Assembly (NCBI GenBank): GCA_025964625.1
Contig: JAOPYL010000141.1
Span: 1 to 37,182 of the forward strand
DNA: 37,182 nt
Source: Actinoallomurus sp.
Lineage (GTDB): Bacteria > Actinomycetota > Actinomycetes > Streptosporangiales > Streptosporangiaceae
Reading direction: 5' to 3'
A model generated the notes under the pieces. That model was not told the DNA's origin. It ran no database searches and saw only the letters and a list, made by a program, of their open reading frames with translations. Position numbers and translations under genes: made by a program. Numbering within the stretch: position 1 is the first letter of the stretch; each line of letters opens with the position of its first letter. This document shows positions 1 to 6,169 of this stretch, in pieces.

Positions 1-110
1 GGCGGACGTGGGCTGAAGACGAAACCGCATCCGAACACGCTAACGACCACCACCGACATTTCCAGGAGGGAGCGGCGTTTCCTCCCCGGCCTGAAGACCG
101 GGGTCTCCAC
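1..110. mobile_element. Probable IS200/IS605-type element end (remnant)
   Basis: Positions 84-103 form a CCCCGG / CCGGGG hairpin around the loop CCTGAAGA, preceded by TTTCCT and followed by GTCTCC. This arrangement is the usual terminal hairpin of IS200/IS605 (TnpB-carrying) elements in actinobacteria. The bases before it would be the 3' end or trailer of the element, but no recognisable TnpB protein remains inside the window. The sequence just after the hairpin reads directly into the tail of an ABC ATPase, so the element appears to sit inside a broken transporter gene. Recognition rests on the hairpin alone. Confidence 0.45.
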
Positions 111-122
111 ACCGCGCATCTG

Positions 123-929
123 ATGAACGGTCATCTCGCCTTCTTCGGGACACCGGACACCGCGTGCGCGTACTTCCAGACGGACCACATCGAGGAGGTC
201 TACGAACGTCTCGCCGACGAGGACACCCCGCAGGAGTGGGCGCGCCGGTTCGAACGGAGCCGCGGCGCCGCGGAGGAGGTCTCCCCCACTCCGGGCGGCG
301 CGGCCGGTGCGGCCGGAGAGAGCCGTCCGCGCATGCGCGGCCTGCGGCAGTGGAGTGTGCTGACCCGTCGAAACATCGACATCCTCACCCGCGACCGGCT
401 GACACTGGCGATCCTCGCGGGGTCGCCGGTGATGGTCCTGCTGATGTTCGCGGTGCTGTTCCGGCCGCACGCGTTCTCGTACGCCCACCCGAGTCCGGGG
501 GCCACGGTGATGATCCTGTTCTGGCTCGCGTTCGGCGGCTTCTTCTTCGGGCTGACGTACGGACTGCTGCAGATCTGCACGGAGATCGCGATCCTGCGGC
601 GTGAGCGCCTCGCCGGCTTGGGGATCACCCCGTACGTCGCCGCGAAGGCAGGCGTCCTCCTGCCGCTGCTCGCGGTGGCGGACGCGCTGATGCTCGTGGT
701 CCTGCGGGCACTGGACCGGCTGCCGCCCGCGGACGGGGCCACCTACGGAGCGCTGTTCGTGACGCTGCTGCTCGCGTCGTACGGGACCACCTTCTCCCGG
801 CCGGTCGCCGTCGACTGGGCGATCCTCGCCGGTTTCACGGCGCTGTTCCTCGTGCTCACCTACGTGGTGCTGGCACGGGGCAGCCGCCCCGGACGTCAGC
901 AGCGCTCTCTGATCTTCAGGCCTTCGTAG
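123..929 (+). pseudogene. Decayed ABC transporter (ATPase tail plus ABC-2 permease), Rv1747-like
   Basis: The reading frame begins with the extreme C-terminus of an ABC ATPase (NGHLAFFGTPD, then an acidic linker near residues 1-50). It continues into an ABC-2 permease with hydrophobic segments near residues 95-112, 128-150, 172-192 and 232-252. This fits the actinobacterial FHA-ATPase-permease fusions typified by Rv1747, but the ATP-binding core is absent upstream. The permease also seems to have lost an internal block: after FVTLLLAS the sequence jumps to what looks like the last membrane segment. The frame stays open upstream to position 3, so ATG 123 is only the first available start. It overlaps the convergent gene by 34 bases. 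A functional transporter is unlikely; a short expressed membrane protein cannot be excluded. Confidence 0.6.
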
Positions 930-2395
930 GACGGGAGACGGTCCCGGTAGGCATCCTCCGCGAACCGGAGGAACCGTTCGACGTCGGCGAGGTTGGACGC
1001 GAGCCCGACCGATACGCGGATGGCCCCGCCGCTGGGCAGGCCGAAAATCCTGAGGTAGTCCTCGTACGAGGCCACCTCCTGACCGGCCGACCCGACGAGG
1101 GCATCCTTGTCGATGACGAAGGCCGCCTCAGCCGCCCCTGGATTGCAGAAGCACCCCGTCCTGACCGAGATGCCCAGCGCGCTGCTGTCACGGGCCACGG
1201 CGCGCTCGTCGACGATCTCGCCGTTCGGATCGCGGAAGTTCAACGTCACAGTCCCCCCGCGGTCGGCGGTGCCGGGCGGGCCGTAGATCTCGACCATCGG
1301 GCGGCCGTTCGTGTGCCGCAGCCCCTGGAGGCGGTCGAGCAACCAGCCGGTGAGACAGGTGACGCGCCGATGGATCAGGTCGACGCCGATGTGCTCCACC
1401 CAGTCGATGCCGATCGCGACGTCCGGAATAGCGAGGAAGTTGAGAGTGCCGTCCTCGAACGCGGTCTCGTCGTCGGCAAGGACGTACCAGCCGCCCTGGG
1501 CACTCGCCGCCTGGATCGTTCCACCGGCGAACCAGGGGCGCCGCAGCCGGGCGAGGGCCTCGCGGCGGGCGATCAGGCAGCCGACCCCGGTCGGGTAGCC
1601 GAACACCTTGTACCAGCTCACCGGGACGAAGTCGGGGTGCGCCGCGCTGAGGTCGAGCCTGTTGGTGGGGACATAGGCGGCCGCGTCGAGCAGCACGTCG
1701 TAGCCGTTCTCATGCGCCACGTCGATCCAGCTCAGCGGGTGCTGGACCCCGGTGAAGTTGCTCTGGGCCGGGAACGCGAACAGCCCCCGCCCCCCGGACA
1801 GCGCCACCCGCACGTCGTCCTCGCCCGCCCGCAACTCGGGCCCGTGCACCGGAACGTATTCGATGTCGGCCCCGTGACCCCGCGCGAACTCCCGGATCCC
1901 GTTGACCGAATTGTGGTTGTCCAGTGTGAGGACCAAGCGAGATTCCCGATCGAAGCGGTATGACTCACCGACCAGCCGGCACGCACCGGTGGCGTTCGCC
2001 GTGAAGATCACGGCGTACTCCTCCGGGGACGCGTTGAAGAAGGCGAGTACTTTCGCGCGGGTCCGCTCGACGAGCCCGGTCGCCATTTCGGACGTCGGAT
2101 TCGCCGAATGAGGGTTACCGAAACAACTGCCGCGCAGCCGGACCGCGTGGGCCGATATCTGCCCGTCCGCCGGCAGGCCAGCCCCGCCATAGTCAAGATA
2201 GATGTGGGCGCCCGCGTCCAGGTAGGCGTAGTCGGTCGCGCGCAGCTCGTCGATTCGCCGTGTCAGCAAGTAGTCAGGATATCTGGTCAGAAAAACGCTC
2301 TCCAACCCATCTTCCGTAATCTTTCCGGCCCACACACTTGTCGCATCCCCCGGTTTCACGCCATGCCCCAAGATGCTCATGCCTCCTGCTTCCAA
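896..2395 (-). CDS. Molybdenum cofactor sulfurase-like aminotransferase class V
   Basis: A fold-type I PLP enzyme of the NifS/MOCOS N-terminal type, about 499 residues. The PLP lysine is K263 in SWYKVFGYPTG. A cysteine pair in the RTGCFCNPG motif (C415 and C417) resembles the persulfide site of eukaryotic Moco sulfurases. LDYGGAGLP and the FGNPHS segment near residue 93 are also typical of that family. No MOSC domain follows, and no molybdoenzyme is visible nearby, so substrate and partner are unknown. The start is ambiguous: TTG 2395 opens the frame, while ATG 2380 lies one base after an AGGAGG that is too close to serve it. A promoter-like pair lies at 2426-2454. The closest functional alternative is a cysteine desulfurase acting on a natural product. 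Confidence 0.8.
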   Translation of the reverse strand: MEAGGMSILGHGVKPGDATSVWAGKITEDGLESVFLTRYPDYLLTRRIDELRATDYAYLDAGAHIYLDYGGAGLPADGQISAHAVRLRGSCFGNPHSANPTSEMATGLVERTRAKVLAFFNASPEEYAVIFTANATGACRLVGESYRFDRESRLVLTLDNHNSVNGIREFARGHGADIEYVPVHGPELRAGEDDVRVALSGGRGLFAFPAQSNFTGVQHPLSWIDVAHENGYDVLLDAAAYVPTNRLDLSAAHPDFVPVSWYKVFGYPTGVGCLIARREALARLRRPWFAGGTIQAASAQGGWYVLADDETAFEDGTLNFLAIPDVAIGIDWVEHIGVDLIHRRVTCLTGWLLDRLQGLRHTNGRPMVEIYGPPGTADRGGTVTLNFRDPNGEIVDERAVARDSSALGISVRTGCFCNPGAAEAAFVIDKDALVGSAGQEVASYEDYLRIFGLPSGGAIRVSVGLASNLADVERFLRFAEDAYRDRLPSYEGLKIRERC

Positions 2396-2425
2396 CCCCG
2401 TTACCGAACACGTGCGTACCTCACG

Positions 2426-2454
2426 ATTAAAGCCCTCCGATTGACCTCAAACAA
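2426..2454 (-). promoter_or_regulatory. Possible promoter of the sulfurase-like gene
   Basis: On the minus strand, TTGTTT (2449-2454) and TTTAAT (2426-2431) are separated by 17 bases, giving a sigma70-like arrangement about 30-45 bases upstream of the candidate starts. The surrounding 2396-2530 stretch is clearly AT-richer than its neighbours and contains no gene. The match is partial and no start site is known. Confidence 0.35.
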
Positions 2455-2580
2455 GGCATGTACGGTGGGATTCTCCTTATGCCCTGCATATTGTGAGATA
2501 GCCCGACCAGCGCGCCTGGCTCCATAGCGGAAATTCGTCGTACGGGAGACAGGGGTATGTCGATCGCGGCCCCGGACGCG

Positions 2581-2756
2581 GCGACCACCTACACGGCCAC
2601 CTACGGACCACGGTGTACTCCACGACACGCGGAGACGGTGGCACAGACGACATCACCCTCACGCCTCGCACTGCCCGCTACCTGCGGGTGTACGGTTCGG
2701 CACGCGGTACGACGGGGGGGTGTTCGTGGTGGGAGCTGGAAGCCTGCGACGGCTAG
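2581..2756 (+). pseudogene. Decayed C-terminal discoidin (F5/8 type C, CBM32-like) remnant
   Basis: Two frames together spell the end of a discoidin domain. From 2581 one frame gives TTYTATYGPR. From 2613 another gives VYSTTRGDGGTDD, then TARYLRVYGSARGTT and WWELEACDG, and stops at 2754-2756. The ARYLRVYG...R and the WE-E ending are characteristic of bacterial carbohydrate-binding F5/8 type C modules. A frameshift near 2610 and the absence of the domain's N-terminal half show that this is a fragment, left just before gnd. It probably derives from a secreted glycoside hydrolase gene lost from this position. Confidence 0.55.
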
Positions 2757-2766
2757 TGTCGAAGTC

Positions 2767-4200
2767 ATGGGAAGCGTAATCGGTGTAACAGGACTTGCCG
2801 TCATGGGTCAGAACCTGGCGCGGAACATCGCACGCCATGGGTTCCCCGTGGCGGTCCACAATCGGAGCGAGAGCCGGACCAAGCAGCTGATCGAACGCTA
2901 CGGGGACGAAGGCGACTTCACGCCGGCGTACTCCCTCGAAGAGTTCGTCGGCGCGCTCGACCGGCCACGCCGGATCCTGATCATGGTGAAGGCCGGTCCG
3001 CCCGTCGACGCCGTGATCGACGAGCTGGTGCCGTTGCTCGAGGCGGGCGACATCATCATGGACGGCGGCAACTCGCACTTCGAGGACACCCGGCGGCGCG
3101 GCGCCGCGCTGGCGGAGCGCGGCATCCACTTCCTCGGCGTCGGCATCTCGGGCGGCGAGGAGGGGGCGCTGCACGGTCCGAGCATGATGCCCGGCGGGCC
3201 CCGCGAGGCGTACGACGCGGTCGCGCCGATCCTGACGACGATCGCGGCGCAGGTCGACGGCACGCCCTGCTGCGCGTACATCGGCCCGGACGGCGCCGGC
3301 CACTACGTGAAGATGGCGCACAACGGCATCGAGTACGCCGACATGCAGCTCATCGCGGAGGCGTACGACCTGCTGACCCACACGGCGGGGCTGAGCGCGC
3401 CGGAGATCGCCCGGGTCTTCGAGCAGTGGAACGAGGGCGACCTCGAGTCCTTCCTCATCGAGATCACGTCGAAGGTCCTCGCGCACATCGACGCGGAGAC
3501 GGGCCGGCCGCTCGTGGAGGTGGTTCTCGACCAGGCCGAGCAGAAGGGCACCGGCCGCTGGACCGCCCAGTCCGCGCTGGAGCTCGGCGTCCCGCTCACG
3601 GCGATCACCGAGGCCGTGTACGCGCGGGCGCTGTCGGCCCGCAAGGAACAGCGGGTCGAGGCGTCGAAGATCCTGCCGGGCCCGCCGAGCACCGCGGCCG
3701 GAGCGGACGTCGTCGACGCGGTCCGCGACGCGCTGTACGCCTCCAAGGTGATCGCCTACGCGCAGGGGTTCGAACAGATCAACGCGGCCTCCGACGAGTA
3801 CGGATGGGGTGTCGATCCGGGGACTCTCGCGACCATCTGGCGCGGCGGCTGCATCATCCGCGCCCGCTTCCTCGACCGCATCAAGGATGCCTTCCAACGC
3901 GATCCCGACCTGGCGAACCTCCTGCTGGACACCTACTTCCGCGACGCGATCGCCGGCGGCCAGGACGCGTGGCGGATGGTGGTTCGCACCGCCGTGGAAC
4001 TGGGCGTCCCCACGCCGGCCTTCTCTTCGGCGCTGGCGTACTACGACGGCTTCCGCCGCGAGCGGCTGCCGGCGTCGGTGATCCAGGCGCTCCGCGACTA
4101 CTTCGGCGCGCACACCTACCGCCGCGTCGACCGGCCGGGCGACTACCACACGCTCTGGTCCGAGGACGGCCGCGAGATCCGTGTCGACGCGGCGGAATGA
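2767..4200 (+). CDS. gnd: 6-Phosphogluconate dehydrogenase, decarboxylating
   Basis: Converts 6-phosphogluconate to ribulose 5-phosphate and CO2 with NADP+, the oxidative branch of the pentose phosphate pathway, in the cytosol. The start at ATG 2767 gives 477 residues, the usual length of the long (E. coli-type) enzyme; the frame extends upstream only through the discoidin debris. Visible motifs are the N-terminal nucleotide-binding GVTGLAVMGQNLARN, GGNSHFEDTRRR, GVGISGGEEGALHGPSMMPGG and the catalytic HYVKMAHNGIEYADMQ (lysine and asparagine of the active site). The C-terminal helical domain and tail (GDYHTLW) are complete. No strong ribosome binding site precedes the start. It stands alone between a pseudogene remnant and a terminator hairpin. 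Confidence 0.95.
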   Translation: MGSVIGVTGLAVMGQNLARNIARHGFPVAVHNRSESRTKQLIERYGDEGDFTPAYSLEEFVGALDRPRRILIMVKAGPPVDAVIDELVPLLEAGDIIMDGGNSHFEDTRRRGAALAERGIHFLGVGISGGEEGALHGPSMMPGGPREAYDAVAPILTTIAAQVDGTPCCAYIGPDGAGHYVKMAHNGIEYADMQLIAEAYDLLTHTAGLSAPEIARVFEQWNEGDLESFLIEITSKVLAHIDAETGRPLVEVVLDQAEQKGTGRWTAQSALELGVPLTAITEAVYARALSARKEQRVEASKILPGPPSTAAGADVVDAVRDALYASKVIAYAQGFEQINAASDEYGWGVDPGTLATIWRGGCIIRARFLDRIKDAFQRDPDLANLLLDTYFRDAIAGGQDAWRMVVRTAVELGVPTPAFSSALAYYDGFRRERLPASVIQALRDYFGAHTYRRVDRPGDYHTLWSEDGREIRVDAAE

Positions 4201-4205
4201 CGGTT

Positions 4206-4235
4206 GCCCTCACCCCGCCGGAGCGGGGTGAGGGC
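4206..4235. terminator. Hairpin terminator between gnd and the TetR gene
   Basis: A perfect 13-base stem, GCCCTCACCCCGC (4206-4218) with GCGGGGTGAGGGC (4223-4235), closes a CGGA tetraloop six bases after the gnd stop. There is no clear U-tract, as is common in high-GC actinobacteria. It can act for gnd and, on the other strand, lies beyond the end of the convergent TetR gene. Confidence 0.75.
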
Positions 4236-4360
4236 CACTCCCGCTTCCACACCCGATCGTCTCGAAGACGCGGGCCGACGGGCTCGGCCTCCAGCGCCGG
4301 CACGCCGAACACGAGCTGGCGCACCCGCCACAGCGGCTCACCGCCGCGCGGACCTCGCGG

Positions 4361-5074
4361 TCAGCGCTCCGTGTACGAAGCCAGCCCGCGAACCATGAGC
4401 TCCACCCCGAACTCCAGACGGTCCTCGCCGTCGCCCGATATCAGCGGCCCCACCATCGAGGTGATCGTGGGAAATCGGTCGGGCGGCAGGGCGGAGTAGT
4501 AGGCACGGACCTGGGCGAGGTGGTCCTGCGTGCCCTCCGGCGTGCGTCGGCCGCGCTCCCGGTGCAGCGACTCATCGAACGCGTCGGCGAGCACATAGAG
4601 GGACAGCCGGTCCAGGAACCACGCCGCGGGCTGGTCGGGTACGCCGCCGGCACGCAGGATCGCCAGCGTGGCCTCGCCGAAGCGCAGGGAGTTCGGCCCG
4701 ACCGGGATGTTGGCGAGCGCGGCCCGCGCGATTCCCGGATGACGGGTCCAGACACCGTACGCCGCCCGGGCGGACTCCATGATCTGTTCCTGCCATCGCC
4801 CTGGCTCCGGCGCGGGGACCTCGATCTCGCCGACGACCCGGTCGACCAACAGCTCCAGGAGTTCGTCCTTGTTCGCGACGTGCGCGTACAGCGATGCCGG
4901 GCCGGTGCGCAACTCCAGCGCGACGCGGCGCATGCTGAGCGCGTCCAGACCCTCCGCGTCGAGGATCCGCATCGCGGTGTCGACGATCAGTTCCTGGCTG
5001 AGTGGCCGGCGCTGCCGCGCGTCCTTTCGGGGACGCCGCCACGGTGGGGGCGGGATCTCGGTGGTCCCGGTCAT
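4361..5074 (-). CDS. TetR family transcriptional regulator
   Basis: A 237-residue repressor-type protein. The N-terminal helix-turn-helix runs through LIVDTAMRILDAEGLDALSM and ends in the classic ASLYAHVANKDELLELLVDRV. The C-terminal ligand domain resembles the TetR_C family (tetracycline-repressor-like), with a YSALPPDRFP segment near the end. ATG 5074 is chosen because AAGGAG lies six bases upstream; a longer frame to 5101 lacks such a site. A perfect 13-base palindrome at 5108-5120 in its own upstream region suggests autoregulation. The gene lies downstream of the oxidoreductase gene on the same strand, separated by a strong hairpin, so it is probably transcribed from its own promoter. Its ligand and other targets are unknown. 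Confidence 0.9.
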   Translation of the reverse strand: MTGTTEIPPPPWRRPRKDARQRRPLSQELIVDTAMRILDAEGLDALSMRRVALELRTGPASLYAHVANKDELLELLVDRVVGEIEVPAPEPGRWQEQIMESARAAYGVWTRHPGIARAALANIPVGPNSLRFGEATLAILRAGGVPDQPAAWFLDRLSLYVLADAFDESLHRERGRRTPEGTQDHLAQVRAYYSALPPDRFPTITSMVGPLISGDGEDRLEFGVELMVRGLASYTER

Positions 5075-5107
5075 GGCACACTCCTTATCCGAACAGCGCA
5101 CCTTTTT

Positions 5108-5120
5108 CGAACAGTGTTCG
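5108..5120. promoter_or_regulatory. Candidate TetR operator
   Basis: CGAACA-G-TGTTCG is a perfect inverted repeat centred on 5114, about 40 bases upstream of the TetR start. A further partial copy, CGAACAGCG, lies at 5091-5099. GAACA/TGTTC palindromes are common TetR-family sites, so self-repression is the likely use. Confidence 0.5.
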
Positions 5121-5144
5121 CCGGAGGGGCCTGCCGGGCGGACC

Positions 5145-5182
5145 GCGCGATCACGCCGGAGAGTGTCCCGGCGTGATCGCGC
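5145..5182 (-). terminator. Hairpin terminator after the LLM oxidoreductase gene
   Basis: A perfect 15-base stem, GCGCGATCACGCCGG (5145-5159) with CCGGCGTGATCGCGC (5168-5182), with an 8-base loop. It starts ten bases past the stop of the oxidoreductase gene and separates it from the TetR gene. Confidence 0.7.
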
Positions 5183-5191
5183 GATACCCGG

Positions 5192-6130
5192 TCAAGCCTG
5201 CGGGAGCACCTCGCTCGCCAGCAGCTCGAGATGGTCGAGATCTTCCAGGTCGAGCACCTGGAGGTATATCCGCTCGGCACCGACCTCCTTGAACTTCCCG
5301 ATCTTGTCGACCACCTCGGCCGGGGTTCCGGCGATGCCGTTCTCCCGCAGGTCGTCCACCGTCCTGCCGATGGCGTCGGCGCGGCGCTGGATCTCCGCCT
5401 CATCCCTGCCGCAGCAGACGACCTGCGCGGCCGAGAAGGTGATGGACTGGTTGTGCCGGCCGCCGTTCGCGCACGCCGCCCGCACGCGCTCGTACGCCGC
5501 GCGAGTGTCCTCCAGCGGATGGAACGGCACGTTGTACTCGTCCGCGTAGCGGGCGGCGAGCCGAGGCGTGCGCTTGGCGCCGACGCCGCCGATGATGATC
5601 GGCGGCCTGGGCTGCTGCGCCGGCTTCGGCAGCGCCGGAGAGTCGGTCAGCCGGTAGTAGGTGCCCTGGAACGTGAACGTCTTCCCCACGGGGGTCTCCC
5701 ACAGCCCCGTGATGATCTCCAGTTGCTCCTCGAATCGGTCGAACCGCTCGCGGAGGCTGGGGAACGGGATCCCGTACGCGACGTGCTCGTCTTCGTACCA
5801 TCCGGTGCCGAGGCCCAGCTCGACGCGTCCTCCGCTCATCTCGTCCACATTGGCCACGGAGATGGCGAGAGGGCCTGGCAGCCGGAACGTCGCCGCGGTC
5901 ACCAGGGTCCCAAGACGGATGCGCTGGGTCTCCCTGGCCAGCGCGGCCAGGGTGATCCAGGCGTCCGACGGGCCCGGCAGGCCGCTGACGTCCCCCATCT
6001 TCAGGTAGTGGTCGGAACGGAAGAACGCGTCGAAGCCGTACTCCTCGGTGGCCTTGGCGACACGGAGCAGGGTGTCATAGCTCGCCCCCTGCTGGGGCTC
6101 GGTGAAGATCCGCAAAAGCATGGCACCCAT
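5192..6130 (-). CDS. LLM class F420-dependent oxidoreductase
   Basis: A luciferase-like monooxygenase-fold protein of 312 residues, of the group that usually binds coenzyme F420 in actinobacteria. It opens with LRIFTEPQQGASY and has FFRSDHY, the LGTLVTA segment, VDEMSGGRVELGLGTGW and PPIIIGGVGAKRTPRLAARYAD, in the order expected for the TIM barrel. Substrate cannot be predicted. Two starts, 6130 and 6121, are nearly equivalent; AGCAGGATGG serves either poorly. It lies 39 bases downstream of the surface-protein gene and upstream of the TetR gene on the same strand, with a terminator hairpin after it. FMN use cannot be excluded. Confidence 0.88.
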   Translation of the reverse strand: MGAMLLRIFTEPQQGASYDTLLRVAKATEEYGFDAFFRSDHYLKMGDVSGLPGPSDAWITLAALARETQRIRLGTLVTAATFRLPGPLAISVANVDEMSGGRVELGLGTGWYEDEHVAYGIPFPSLRERFDRFEEQLEIITGLWETPVGKTFTFQGTYYRLTDSPALPKPAQQPRPPIIIGGVGAKRTPRLAARYADEYNVPFHPLEDTRAAYERVRAACANGGRHNQSITFSAAQVVCCGRDEAEIQRRADAIGRTVDDLRENGIAGTPAEVVDKIGKFKEVGAERIYLQVLDLEDLDHLELLASEVLPQA

Positions 6131-6169
6131 CCTGCTACCCGTCGCGGTGGTCCGCTATCGGATCCGATC

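Noticed and set aside
2659-4149. Long open frame on the minus strand opposite gnd (496 codons)
   Set aside because: It mirrors the gnd codon pattern, is Arg/Ala/Gly-rich with no recognisable domain, and gnd is clearly the gene. Similar mirror frames lie opposite kimA1, kimA2, kdpD1 and kdpD2.
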